A stretch of DNA of 64,000 bases from S5-327 sp965116015 (GCA_965116015.1 OZ220477.1:620001-684000); one strand, 5' to 3'. Shown: positions 1 through 8,931, numbered from the stretch's first letter. Numbers and translations are program-made. Notes: generated from the letters alone by a model not told the origin.

Positions 1-2
1 TA

Positions 3-2147
3 ACGGTGGGGGTGCTGAACGGGGCTATGCCCGGCGGCGCTGTGCCGAGTCTTGTCGTGCTGCTGGGATTCGCCTACGGGCTGGATCCGTATATCGCCTT
101 GCCGCTCGCGATAGGCATGGTGGCAACGGTGCCGACGGGGGACACGCTGCCGGCTGTGCTGCTTGGCATGCCGGGATCGACATCGGGTCAGGCGACGATT
201 CTGGATGGGAATCCGCTGGCGCGTCAGGGCAAGGCGGGAGTTGCGCTGTCGGCGGCGTACTTCTCGTCGTTGCTGGGGGGAGTGGTTGGGGCGATGTTCT
301 TGTTCGCGACGATTCCGGTTGCGCGGACGGTGGTGAACAGTTTCAGCGCGGCGGAGTTCTTCACGCTTGGGCTGGTGGCGATAGCGGTTGTGGGAGTTGT
401 CAGCAGCGGGGCGTTGCTTCGGGGGCTGATTGCGGGGGCGTTCGGGTTGCTTATCGCGAGCGTGGGATTTGACGATTCGACGGGGGTGCAGCGGCTGACG
501 TTCGGCGCCGATTACCTGTGGGACGGCGTCAGCATCGTGCCGGTTGTGATTGGGCTTTTCGCGCTGCCGGAGTTCTTCGATATGGTTGTGAGCGATGTGG
601 CGATTGCGCGGCAGACCTCCGGGCAGAGCGACACTGCGCGTCAGCGGTTGGAGGGGATGGGGGCGGTTCTCAGGAACTGGCTGCTGGTGCTGAGGTCGGC
701 GGCGATGGGGGTGTTCGTTGGCGTGCTGCCGGGGATCGGCGGTTCGCTGGCGCAGTGGCTTTCCTACGCGTCGGCGCGTCAGACTGTGCGCGGGGGTACG
801 GAGACGTTCGGGACGGGGGACGTTCGGGGGGTTATCGCGCCGGAGTCGGCCAACAATGCGGTCGACGGGGGGCAGCTTGTTCCGACGCTGTTCTTCGGGG
901 TTCCGGGCTCGGTGGGGATGGCGATCTTCCTGGGGCTGCTCGTGATCTTGGGGTTGCAGCCGGGGCCGCAGATGCTCAATGAGAATCTGTCGCTGACGCT
1001 GACGATTGCGTTTTCGCTAGTGCTGGCGAACGTGTTCGCCACGGGTCTGGCGCTTGGGTTCACGCCGTTGCTCACGCGCATCGCGTTCGTTCCGCCGAAC
1101 ATTCTGGTGCCGATCGTGCTTGGGGTGATGACGATAGCGGCGTTCCAGGCCAGCGTGTCGATCTACGATCTGGTGGTGATGCTGGCGTTCGGGGGGCTCG
1201 GGTACTTCATGAAGACGTACGGGTGGCCGCGTCCGCCCATCGTCATCGCGATTATTCTGGGGGGGATCATCGAGCGGTTCTACGGGATATCGATCGTCAC
1301 GTTCGGGCTGTCGGGCATCTTCACGCGGCTTCCGGTTATCGCGATCATTCTGATAGCGGTGGGGACGGGAGCGTATACGCTGTGGATGCAGCGGAGCGTG
1401 AGCCGCACGCGCGTGCGGCAGCAAGCTGAGATGGAGGCGCGGGGCATCGGCGCGTCGGCGACATCGAGCGCGGCGACGGTGAGCGGCGGGGAGGATGTCG
1501 ACGCGGGGGGTGAGGGTGCGGCGCCTGCCGCGAGCACTGGGGCGGAGGCGGAGGCGGGCGCGGAGCCTGTCGCGCCGGGGCGCGGCTCGCTGCTTCGCAT
1601 GCCGGCGAGGGAGCAGCTGCTCCCTTCGGGGAGCGGCGTTTTCATTGCGCTGCTGGCTGTCGCGTTCGGGTACGCGCTCTGGCAGTCGTTCGGCTGGACG
1701 GAGCAGGCGGCGAGGCTGCCGCGCGTCATTTCCATAGCAGGGCTCGGGCTTACGGGGATCTATCTGCTGAAGCACCTGTTTCTGCCGAGCGAGAGCAGGT
1801 CGCGCATCCTTGATATCGGGCGCACGGAGACGGGGGAGGCCCGCTCTGTTATCAGGATCCGGACGGTGAAGGCGCTAGGGTCGACGGTGGCGTTCATCGC
1901 CGGCATCTGGGTATTCGGGTTTCAGATTGCGGTTCCAGCGTACGTGTGGCTGTATCTCAAGATTTTCGGGCGCGTGCGGTGGTGGACGGCGACGCTCTGG
2001 GCAGTTGCGTTTCTCGTTCTCATCTACGGGTTCTTCGATCTCATCATTCATATCGCGTGGATCGACCCGCTTCTGGAGGGGGCGCTGCCCGATATCCTCA
2101 AGGGAAGGGCGACCATCACGGAGTTCTGGCGCGATCTTGGGGGTTAG
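3..2147 (+). CDS. Tripartite tricarboxylate transporter permease, TctA-TctB fusion (5' partial)
   Basis: This is the large membrane subunit of a TTT-type secondary uptake system for carboxylates. The frame is open to the left edge, so roughly 30 N-terminal residues are missing. The visible start GVLNGAMPGG matches the first conserved TctA glycine motif, and LLGMPGSTSG and DGNPLARQGKAG are further TctA signatures. Residues about 1-465 are TctA with many hydrophobic helices. An Ala/Glu/Gly-rich cytoplasmic linker (about 470-535) leads to a C-terminal block of four helices that fits TctB, usually a separate gene. The binding protein TctC follows 150 bp downstream. Family and fusion are clear; the substrate is unknown. 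Confidence 0.9.
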   Translation, partial: TVGVLNGAMPGGAVPSLVVLLGFAYGLDPYIALPLAIGMVATVPTGDTLPAVLLGMPGSTSGQATILDGNPLARQGKAGVALSAAYFSSLLGGVVGAMFLFATIPVARTVVNSFSAAEFFTLGLVAIAVVGVVSSGALLRGLIAGAFGLLIASVGFDDSTGVQRLTFGADYLWDGVSIVPVVIGLFALPEFFDMVVSDVAIARQTSGQSDTARQRLEGMGAVLRNWLLVLRSAAMGVFVGVLPGIGGSLAQWLSYASARQTVRGGTETFGTGDVRGVIAPESANNAVDGGQLVPTLFFGVPGSVGMAIFLGLLVILGLQPGPQMLNENLSLTLTIAFSLVLANVFATGLALGFTPLLTRIAFVPPNILVPIVLGVMTIAAFQASVSIYDLVVMLAFGGLGYFMKTYGWPRPPIVIAIILGGIIERFYGISIVTFGLSGIFTRLPVIAIILIAVGTGAYTLWMQRSVSRTRVRQQAEMEARGIGASATSSAATVSGGEDVDAGGEGAAPAASTGAEAEAGAEPVAPGRGSLLRMPAREQLLPSGSGVFIALLAVAFGYALWQSFGWTEQAARLPRVISIAGLGLTGIYLLKHLFLPSESRSRILDIGRTETGEARSVIRIRTVKALGSTVAFIAGIWVFGFQIAVPAYVWLYLKIFGRVRWWTATLWAVAFLVLIYGFFDLIIHIAWIDPLLEGALPDILKGRATITEFWRDLGG

Positions 2148-2181
2148 CCGCGCGCTCGTTCTGCGATTTGTTTGGCAGCGC

Positions 2182-2200
2182 TTCAAGCGGAGACACTACC
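2182..2200. repeat. Solo terminal inverted repeat remnant of the IS1-like element
   Basis: TTCAAGCGGAGACACTACC here matches 18 of 19 bases of the right end of the transposon at 32364-32382, in the same orientation. The heptamer ATTTGTT occurs at 2166-2172 and directly after the repeat at 2201-2207, which may be an eroded target duplication around a collapsed insertion. No transposase remains. The remnant lies between the TctAB and TctC genes. Confidence 0.75.
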
Positions 2201-2297
2201 ATTTGTTGCGCATCGTTGAGCTAAGCGCGCCGCCGTGTTAGCATTCCGCGCAGCTTTCGGATGTTCCGTTAACGATACCTGCACACTGGGAGGACTG

Positions 2298-3590
2298 ATG
2301 CGCACCCGTATGTTTGGACGAAAGAGGGTTTGGGGCCTCGCGGCGCTGGTCGGGGCCTTTGCGCTGCTTGCGAGCGCCTGCGGCGGCGATCCTACGGCGA
2401 CGCCAACGCCAAGGCCTCAGGCTACGCCGACAGCGATGATGGAGCCGGCCACTGCTACTCCTACGCCTATGCCGACAGCGACGCCGACGCCGCTGCCTCC
2501 CGGGGTTACTCCGCCGCCTGCAACTGCTACGCCGACTCCGCGGCCTGCGCCGACGGCTACGCCCACCCCGACGCCGATACCTGCGGAGGAGCAGGCTGAC
2601 TTCGGGGGCAAGACGGTGCGGATCACGGTGGGGTACGCGCCTGGAGGCGGGTTCGACACATTCTCGCGCATCTTTGCGAGCCATCTGAGCAACGCGCTGG
2701 AGGGGCGCCCGAACGTCATCGTGACCAACAAGCCTGGCGCGAACACTCTCGTCGCCGTCAAATCGGTTACGGGGAAGGACTACCGGGACAATCAGGCTGA
2801 CATTGTTGTAGTGATTTCGACGCTGGTGCAGCAGTCGATTCTCTCCGGGGTCGAGGGTTTCGACGCGGCGACAGACTTGCAGTACCTGGGGGCTCCGGAC
2901 TTCACGCCGAGCGACCAGACGTGGTGCATCCGCACGGATCTGCTGAACGATCCGAACAATGCGCTGGAGGAGTACTTCGCCGGCAACTTCAAGCTGGGGC
3001 AGATCGGCCGGGTGGACACGTACGCCACGAGCACGGAGTGGACGGTGCAGGCGGGGTTCCCGTTCGAGCGAGTTTTCGGGTACACGGGGACGTCGGACAT
3101 GAACGCGGCGTTCAACCGCGGCGAGATTGAGATTACGCCTACGTGCAGGGATTCCGAGGTGCGGAACAATCCTCACTGGGTTGACGAGGGCTACGCGACG
3201 CCGCTCTTCTACACGATTCAGGAGCCTGCGTGGATCACGGGGGGCAAGGCCGAGGGCAAGTGGCCGTGGGCGGAGTCGGTGGCGACGATCGCCGAGGAGC
3301 GGCTGGGGACGAGCCAGGCTTACCTCGACGCGTTCCAGGCGCTGATGGATCTGGCGGCGTCGAGCCGGATCTTCGGGATGCCATCGCAGACGCCGGACAG
3401 CGTTGTGGCGTCTGTTCGGGCGGCGTTCGAGCAGGTGGTGTCCAGCGACGCGTTCATCGCCGATATGAACGCGAGGAACTACGATGTGGGCCTCCGCACT
3501 GGGGACCAGTATCAGGCGCAGGTCGACGGTCTGGCGGCGCTGCCTGAGGAGACGCTCAGCATTATTCGCGGGCTGTTCCCGGAAGAGTAG
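2298..3590 (+). CDS. Tripartite tricarboxylate transporter substrate-binding lipoprotein (TctC family)
   Basis: This is the extracytoplasmic solute receptor for the preceding TctAB permease (430 aa). The ATG at 2298 is chosen because GGGAGGA precedes it and it starts a proper signal peptide: an Arg/Lys-rich n-region, a hydrophobic core, and lipobox LASAC with Cys near residue 26. A Thr/Pro-rich tether of about 60 residues follows, a style common in Chloroflexota lipoproteins. The mature domain opens with the TctC-type VRITVGYAPGGGFD and continues with NKPGANTL. The ligand is unknown; carboxylates are typical of the family. Confidence 0.9.
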   Translation: MRTRMFGRKRVWGLAALVGAFALLASACGGDPTATPTPRPQATPTAMMEPATATPTPMPTATPTPLPPGVTPPPATATPTPRPAPTATPTPTPIPAEEQADFGGKTVRITVGYAPGGGFDTFSRIFASHLSNALEGRPNVIVTNKPGANTLVAVKSVTGKDYRDNQADIVVVISTLVQQSILSGVEGFDAATDLQYLGAPDFTPSDQTWCIRTDLLNDPNNALEEYFAGNFKLGQIGRVDTYATSTEWTVQAGFPFERVFGYTGTSDMNAAFNRGEIEITPTCRDSEVRNNPHWVDEGYATPLFYTIQEPAWITGGKAEGKWPWAESVATIAEERLGTSQAYLDAFQALMDLAASSRIFGMPSQTPDSVVASVRAAFEQVVSSDAFIADMNARNYDVGLRTGDQYQAQVDGLAALPEETLSIIRGLFPEE

Positions 3591-3612
3591 GCGCGGCTGC
3601 ATACGCAGGGGG

Positions 3613-3640
3613 AGGGGCGCTCTACGGGGCGCCCCTTTCT
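3613..3640 (+). terminator. Rho-independent terminator after tctC
   Basis: AGGGGCGC (3613-3620) and GCGCCCCT (3629-3636) form a perfect 8-bp stem with an 8-nt loop, followed by TTCT, 22 bp after the tctC stop. It should end the TTT transporter transcript. Confidence 0.75.
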
Positions 3641-3749
3641 GTTGGGGGCGCTGCGGGCATAGACTGGGCGCCGGACAGGGCAGGGCGGTTCCGGCGCATT
3701 CGCTGGGGACGTTCGCTGACGATATTCGCTGAGGAGGGAGGCGCGGGGC

Positions 3750-4457
3750 GTGGACTTCACAGGCAAGACGGTGATCGTTACGGGCGGGAGCGGGGCGATT
3801 GGGAGCGTCGTGGCGCGGCGTTTCGTTGAGGCGGGAGCCGGCGTTGTCGTGGCCGACCTCGTTCCGCCGCGCGACGAGGATGTCGCCGCGCTCGGGGAGG
3901 GGGCCGCGCGGCTGCTCTATCGCGAGACGGACGCGCTTGACGCGGCGTCGGTGGAGGCGCTGTTCGAGACGGCGTCGGCGCTTGGCGGTCCGCATGTGCT
4001 GGCCAACGTTGCGGGCGGGTTCCGGTTCGGGCCTGCGATCGACGAGATGTCGGAGGCGGATTGGGACGGGATGCTGCAGCTGAACCTGAAGTCTGCGTTC
4101 CTGACGATGCGGGCGGCGCTGCCGCGGATGAAGGCGCAGAATTACGGTCGGATCGTGAGCATGGCGGCGCGGAGCGGTCTGAGGGGCGATCGGTTGGTGG
4201 CGCACTACGCGGTGAGCAAGGGCGGGGTCGTTCTGCTGTCGCAGTCGGCGGCGGACGAGACGCGGGACTACGACATTACGGTGAACGCGGTTCTGCCGAG
4301 CATCGTGAATACGCCGGCGAACAGGGTTGCGATGCCGGATGCGAACGTGTCGCGCTGGGTTCAGCCGAACGACCTGGCGAGCGTCATTCTTTTTCTTGCG
4401 TCGGAGGAGTCGAGGGCAATCTCGGGCGCCGCCGTGCCGGTGTACTACAAGGCGTAG
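3750..4457 (+). CDS. SDR-family oxidoreductase lacking the usual catalytic serine
   Basis: This 235-aa Rossmann protein starts at GTG 3750 behind GAGGAGGGAGG. TGGSGAIG (residues 11-18) is the cofactor glycine motif, NVAGG (about 86-90) replaces NNAG, and Tyr153-x3-Lys157 is present in YAVSK. The residue 13 before Tyr153, normally the catalytic Ser, is Ala140; Ser137 and Ser142 lie nearby. The C-terminus GAAVPVYYKA is like other short SDRs. NAD(P)-linked alcohol/ketone chemistry is likely by family, but activity is uncertain because of the missing Ser. Confidence 0.85.
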   Translation: MDFTGKTVIVTGGSGAIGSVVARRFVEAGAGVVVADLVPPRDEDVAALGEGAARLLYRETDALDAASVEALFETASALGGPHVLANVAGGFRFGPAIDEMSEADWDGMLQLNLKSAFLTMRAALPRMKAQNYGRIVSMAARSGLRGDRLVAHYAVSKGGVVLLSQSAADETRDYDITVNAVLPSIVNTPANRVAMPDANVSRWVQPNDLASVILFLASEESRAISGAAVPVYYKA

Positions 4458-4479
4458 AGGCAGAGGAGGAGGAGGCGCG

Positions 4480-5163
4480 ATGAGCGATCCGCCGTTGACG
4501 TTTCGGGAGCTGGAGGCGCTGAGGAAAAGGGATGAGGATCGGCTGCGCAGCGAGAACGAGAATCTGTCGCTGCGGATGCGGCGTTCGATCAGTTGGGGAT
4601 TGCGCGGGGACGATGCTCTGAATCGCGATGACAGCGACGCGGCGTTCATCTTCTACTGGATCGCGTTCAACGCGGCGTATGGGGAGGAGCGGGAAGAGCG
4701 CACGGAAGAGCGGGAGCGGGAGCGAATCGGGCGGTATCTGGCGCGGATCGTGGGGCTCGACAGCGAGGGCATCATCCATCGGGCGCTGTGGGTGGCGTAT
4801 TCGGGTCCGGTGCGGGTGCTGCTAGAGAACAAGTATGTGTACGGGCCGTTCTGGAAGCATTACAACGGGGCGCCGAACTACGAGCGCTGGGAGCGGTGGT
4901 TCGACGACGAAAGGCGGAGGGCAGGGCAGGCGCTCGGCGATGGGGATACGCTCCGAGTTCTGATTACGGTGTTCGATCGCCTGTATGTGCTGCGGAATCA
5001 GCTGGCGCACGGCGGCGCAACGTGGGGAAGCAGCGTGAACCGCGCTCAGGTGCGGGACGGCGCCAACCTCATCGCATTTCTCGCCCCGCATTTCATTGGG
5101 CTGATGCTGCGGAATCCCAAGGAGGAATGGGGGGCGGCGTACTATCCTGTGGTGAGCGATTAG
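4480..5163 (+). CDS. HEPN-like domain protein
   Basis: This 227-aa soluble protein starts at ATG 4480 behind GAGGAGGAGG. Its C-terminal half holds R172-N-Q-L-A-H177 followed by GG, which fits the Rx4H active motif (polar residue after Arg) of HEPN domains, many of which are RNases or toxins. The N-terminal part is highly charged (EEREERTEERERER), and aromatic residues are frequent in the middle. It follows the SDR by 22 bp and precedes the RidA homologue by 32 bp, so it is probably co-transcribed. No partner nucleotidyltransferase or antitoxin is visible. The fold call is by motif only. Confidence 0.5.
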   Translation: MSDPPLTFRELEALRKRDEDRLRSENENLSLRMRRSISWGLRGDDALNRDDSDAAFIFYWIAFNAAYGEEREERTEERERERIGRYLARIVGLDSEGIIHRALWVAYSGPVRVLLENKYVYGPFWKHYNGAPNYERWERWFDDERRRAGQALGDGDTLRVLITVFDRLYVLRNQLAHGGATWGSSVNRAQVRDGANLIAFLAPHFIGLMLRNPKEEWGAAYYPVVSD

Positions 5164-5195
5164 GGCGCGGTCGCGGGGCGAGAGGAGAAGTGGAG

Positions 5196-5591
5196 ATGGC
5201 TGATATTCAGCGGGTGAATCCGGATGGTCTGGCGGCGCCGCCCGGGGGGCGGTACGCGCACGTGGTGAAGTGGGGTAATCTTGTGTGGATCGCGGGTCAG
5301 ACGGCGCGGGGCGCCGACGGGGCGGTGGTCGGGAGGGGGGACACGCTCGCGCAGGCGCGCCAGGTGAACGCGAACCTCAAGACGGCGATCGAGTCGGCGG
5401 GGGGAAGCCTCTCCGACATCGTGAAGGTGGCGATATTCCTGACTCCGGACGCGGATATCGAGGCGGCGCGTCAGGCGCAGAACGAGTATCGCGACGAATA
5501 CGAGCCGCCGGCGAGTTCGATGGTGGTCGTGCACGCGCTGGCGAATCCCGACTTTCTCATTGAGGTCGAGGCGTTCGCCGTCGTCGTTTAG
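5196..5591 (+). CDS. RidA/YjgF/UK114-family protein
   Basis: This 131-aa trimeric-barrel protein starts at ATG 5196 after AGAGGAGAAG. VWIAGQT, the A-x-Q-x-NLK region and the C-terminal EVEAFAVV are typical of the YjgF fold. In true RidA 2-aminoacrylate deaminases a conserved Arg occurs in PARS near the C-terminus; here the equivalent reads PASS, so the Arg is missing. It is therefore more likely one of the other Rid subfamilies, often found in catabolic operons, than a housekeeping RidA. Confidence 0.85.
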   Translation: MADIQRVNPDGLAAPPGGRYAHVVKWGNLVWIAGQTARGADGAVVGRGDTLAQARQVNANLKTAIESAGGSLSDIVKVAIFLTPDADIEAARQAQNEYRDEYEPPASSMVVVHALANPDFLIEVEAFAVVV

Positions 5592-5605
5592 CGGGCATTC
5601 GCCGG

Positions 5606-6478
5606 CTAGGGAGCGGCGGGCGCCGCCCAGTTATCGCCGCTGTCGGCGGGTCGCGGGCCCCATCTGCCGGCCTCGACCTGGGCGAGGAATTCGCTGAGGG
5701 CTGCGTTGAAGGCGGCAGGCTCTTCGAGGTTGCATGCGTGGCCGGTGTGCGGGAGGACGACGAGCCCGCAGCGCGGAACTACGCGCCGCAGGAAGAGGGA
5801 CGGTTCGATGCAGGGGTCGTCTTCGTCGCCGCAGATTACGAGGAGGGGTAGCTGCATCGCGGCGAGGTCGCGTTCGCGGGTGTAGATGCTTGGGCGTCGG
5901 CCCTGGAATCCGCGGAGGGTGTTGGCGGAGCCGGTGGGCGAGTGGGCCATAAAGAGCCGGGCGAAGCGCTCCCAGCCTGCGGGGTCTTTCTCGCGGAATC
6001 TGATGCGGGTGGAGCCGGCGAGGTAGGGCTCCATTCCGCTCATTCCGCGAGTTTCGAGCAGGACGGCGCGCTCCTCCGACTCTTCGAGGAAGAGGGCGGG
6101 GTCGGCGCTGCCTGTGCCGATTCCGGCGGCGGCGACGCTGAGGCAGCGCTCGGGGTGAGCGAGGCCGAATTGCAGGGCGGTGTAGGCGCCCATAGAGAGT
6201 CCGCAGATGTGCGCGCGGTCGATGGCGAGGTGGTCGAGCAGTTCGAGCAGAACCTGAACCTGGCGGTCGTAGGAGTAGAGGCGCCAGTCGTCGGGGATGG
6301 CGGAGGGCGGGTAGCCCTTGGCGTTGTAGGCGATGACGCGGTAGCGGCGGGAGAAGTAGCTTGTTTGGGCTTCCCAGCTCTCTATGCTGCCGGCGAATTC
6401 GTGGCAGAAGACGAGGGGCTGGCCGTCGCCTGTTTCTTCGTAAGCGATGGCGGCGCCGTCGAGGATGGCGTAATGCAT
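5606..6478 (-). CDS. Alpha/beta hydrolase
   Basis: This 290-aa hydrolase starts at the ATG at 6478-6476, with a GGAGA site just upstream. It has the alpha/beta-hydrolase order: HEFAGSIESW (oxyanion region), the nucleophile elbow GLSMG near residues 98-102, a late acid in ICGDEDDP, and a catalytic His in HTGHACNLEEP. It resembles 3-oxoadipate enol-lactonase and meta-cleavage product hydrolases. It is divergent from the malic enzyme gene and convergent with the RidA homologue. The substrate is unknown. Confidence 0.85.
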   Translation of the reverse strand: MHYAILDGAAIAYEETGDGQPLVFCHEFAGSIESWEAQTSYFSRRYRVIAYNAKGYPPSAIPDDWRLYSYDRQVQVLLELLDHLAIDRAHICGLSMGAYTALQFGLAHPERCLSVAAAGIGTGSADPALFLEESEERAVLLETRGMSGMEPYLAGSTRIRFREKDPAGWERFARLFMAHSPTGSANTLRGFQGRRPSIYTRERDLAAMQLPLLVICGDEDDPCIEPSLFLRRVVPRCGLVVLPHTGHACNLEEPAAFNAALSEFLAQVEAGRWGPRPADSGDNWAAPAAP

Positions 6479-6565
6479 AGGGAAATCTCCAAGCGAAGGT
6501 AGCCGCGATTCTACCTTGCGGCGTGCGATACTGTTTCGCCAGCGGCACGCCGACGGAGGGCTCTC

Positions 6566-7930
6566 ATGGTTACGACGAATTACGGGTTGATTCGCACGAT
6601 GCAGGTGCGCAACGACAATGTGCCTGGCGTGCTTGGCGCGCTGGCTACGGCTATCGGGGGGGCGGGGGCGAACATCGGCAACATCCATACGGTGCATATC
6701 GGCCAGAATCAGGTGCTGCGCGACATCGATATCTATGTGGAGGACAGGACGCACCTGGTGGAGGTGCTGCGCGCGGTCGCTCGGGTGCCCGGGGTGCGCA
6801 TAACGGAGACGAGGGACGAGGTGATGGATCTGCATCAGGGGGGGAAGATCGAGATTGTGAGCCGTCACCCGGTGGAGAGCGTGGCGATGTTGCGCAAGGT
6901 GTATACGCCGGGGGTGGCGGAGGTGTGCAGGGCTATCGTCGGCGATCCGGGTCTTGCGAGGCGGTTCACGTCGATCGGCAATACGGTTGCGATCGTTACG
7001 GACGGCACTGCGGTGCTTGGGCTTGGGGATGTGGGGCTTCCCGCCGCGATGCCGGTGATGGAGGGCAAAGCGGCGCTGCTGCAGCAGTTCGGAGGGGTGA
7101 ACGGCGCGCCTCTGCTGGTGGATGCGCCAACGCCGGAGGAGTTCATCGAGTCGGTTGTCAGCGTCGCGCCGACCTACAGCGGGATTCATCTGGAGGACAT
7201 CGCGTCGCCCCACTGTTTCGAGATTGTGGGGAGGCTGCGCGAGCGGCTGGCGATTCCTGTGATGCAGGACGATCAGGACGGGACTGCGGCGGTTGTTCTG
7301 GGAGCGGTGATGACGGCGATGCGCCTGACGGGGAGGAGTTTGGGGGATGTGACGATAGGGCAGATCGGCCTCGGCGCGGCGGGGCAGTCGATCGCGTCGC
7401 TGCTGATGCATGCGACGGCCCGGCCGGTTCTTGGGGTCGACCTCAATGAGGAGTGTCTTGTGCGGCATGCGCAGCTGGGGGGGAGGCAGGCGTCGCTTGC
7501 GGAGGTTATGGGTACGGCGGACGTAGTGATTGCGACTACGGGGACGCCGGGGCTGATCCGCAAGGAGATGGTCCGCGATGGTCAGATTGTGTTCGCGCTT
7601 TCGAATCCGGACAGCGAGATACTGCCGGCCGCCGCGCTCGAGGCGGGAGCGGCTCTAGCCGCCGACGGGACGGCGGTTAACAATGTGCTTGGCTATCCGG
7701 GGATCTGGAGGGGAGCTCTGGGAGTGCGGGCGACGGAGATCAACCGGGCTATGCTCATAGCGGCGGCGGAGACGCTTGCGGAGTCTACTGCGCCTGGGGA
7801 GCTGAGCCCGATTCCGCTCGATATGGCGCTGCACCGGCGGGTTGCGTACGCGGTGGGGCGGGCGGCTGTGGATGCTGGGGTTGGGGAGGCGGACGGTCTG
7901 GCGCAGCTGGAGTTCCAGGGGGGAGCGTAG
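6566..7930 (+). CDS. NAD(P)-dependent malic enzyme with N-terminal ACT domain
   Basis: This 454-aa protein probably catalyses oxidative decarboxylation of malate to pyruvate. Residues about 8-85 form an ACT-type regulatory domain (NVPGVLGALATAIGGAGANI). The catalytic part has YTPGVAEVC, TDGTAVLGLGDVG, the Lys of MEGKAALLQQFGG, the metal-site acids in EDIASPHCFEI, and a Rossmann GLGAAG. The usual DDxHGTA reads DDQDGTA, with His replaced by Asp. The length fits short bacterial malic enzymes plus ACT. It ends 2 bp before the convergent nrdB stop. An amino acid may regulate it through the ACT domain (inference). Confidence 0.9.
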   Translation: MVTTNYGLIRTMQVRNDNVPGVLGALATAIGGAGANIGNIHTVHIGQNQVLRDIDIYVEDRTHLVEVLRAVARVPGVRITETRDEVMDLHQGGKIEIVSRHPVESVAMLRKVYTPGVAEVCRAIVGDPGLARRFTSIGNTVAIVTDGTAVLGLGDVGLPAAMPVMEGKAALLQQFGGVNGAPLLVDAPTPEEFIESVVSVAPTYSGIHLEDIASPHCFEIVGRLRERLAIPVMQDDQDGTAAVVLGAVMTAMRLTGRSLGDVTIGQIGLGAAGQSIASLLMHATARPVLGVDLNEECLVRHAQLGGRQASLAEVMGTADVVIATTGTPGLIRKEMVRDGQIVFALSNPDSEILPAAALEAGAALAADGTAVNNVLGYPGIWRGALGVRATEINRAMLIAAAETLAESTAPGELSPIPLDMALHRRVAYAVGRAAVDAGVGEADGLAQLEFQGGA

Positions 7931-7932
7931 GG

Positions 7933-8931
7933 CTAGAAGTCGTCGTCGAACGAGACTTCCCCTGTCACAGCGGACTGGTAGGCGGAGACGCGTCGCTCGA
8001 AGAAGTTCGACAGCTCTTGCACGTCCTGGAGCTCCATAAAGGCGAGCGGGTTGCGGGATTCGAAGAACTTGGGCATACCCAGGTTCATCAGGCGCTGATC
8101 GGCCACGTATTCGAGGTACTGCCGCATCTCCTCGACGGAGAGCCCTACGATGCCTCCTTGCAGGAGGTCTTCAGCGAATTGGGTTTCGCAGTCGACGGCC
8201 TCTGCGAGCATCTGCGTTACCTGGCTCTGCATCTTCTCGTCGAAGAGGCCGGGGTACTCCTCGCGGACCTGTTTGACGACGGCAAGGGCGAAGCTCATAT
8301 GCTGGGACTCGTCGCGGAAGACCCAGTTGGTGCCGGAGGCGAGGCCGTTGAGGAGGCCTTTGTCGCGCATGAAGTAGACGTAGGCGAAGGCTGCGTAGAA
8401 GAAGAGGCCTTCGATGCAGGCGGCGAAGCAGATGAGGTTGAGGAGGAACTGCCGCTTGGCCTCCATTGTGTCGAGGGAGTCGAGGTTGTGGATGGAGTCG
8501 ATCCACTTGAATCCGAAGTCGGCTTTTTTCTTGATGGAGGGGATGGTGTCGATGGCGCGGAACATCTCGTGGCGCTCGGAGTGGTCGGGGATGTAGGTGT
8601 CGAGGAGGGTGAGGTAGAACTGGACGTGGAGGGCTTCTTCGAAGAGTTGCCGGGAGAGGTAGAGGCGCGCTTCGGGGGAGTTGATGTGTTTGTAGAGGTT
8701 GAGGACGAGGTTGTTGGCGACGATTGAGTCGCCGGTTGCGAAGAAGGCGACGAGGCGGCTGATGAGGTGCCGCTCGGATTCCGTTAGGCGGGCGTTGAGG
8801 TCTTTGATGTCGTCGGAGAAGTCGACTTCGTCGACCGTCCAGGTGTTGCGTATCCCGTCCTTGTACATCTCGTAGAATTCGGGGTAGATCATAGGGCGGA
8901 GGGTGAGGTTCAGTCCTGGTTCGAGAATCAT
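7933..8931 (-). CDS. nrdB: Class Ia ribonucleoside-diphosphate reductase, beta subunit
   Basis: This 332-aa small subunit makes the tyrosyl radical used by NrdA to reduce ribonucleotides. Diiron ligands are visible as Asp in TGDSIVANN, E and H in EEALHVQFY, E in CIEGLFFY, and E and H in RDESQHMSFA. The Tyr four residues after the first ligand His corresponds to the radical Tyr122 of the E. coli enzyme, so this is a radical-Tyr class Ia protein that needs oxygen to activate. It lies 187 bp downstream of nrdA on the same strand. Confidence 0.95.
   Translation of the reverse strand: MILEPGLNLTLRPMIYPEFYEMYKDGIRNTWTVDEVDFSDDIKDLNARLTESERHLISRLVAFFATGDSIVANNLVLNLYKHINSPEARLYLSRQLFEEALHVQFYLTLLDTYIPDHSERHEMFRAIDTIPSIKKKADFGFKWIDSIHNLDSLDTMEAKRQFLLNLICFAACIEGLFFYAAFAYVYFMRDKGLLNGLASGTNWVFRDESQHMSFALAVVKQVREEYPGLFDEKMQSQVTQMLAEAVDCETQFAEDLLQGGIVGLSVEEMRQYLEYVADQRLMNLGMPKFFESRNPLAFMELQDVQELSNFFERRVSAYQSAVTGEVSFDDDF

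Noticed and set aside
2238..4649. Long antisense open frame of about 800 codons opposite tctC, the SDR and flanks
   Set aside because: Composition is Arg/Pro/His-rich nonsense typical of GC-rich shadow frames, it covers well-supported genes, and has no recognisable domain.
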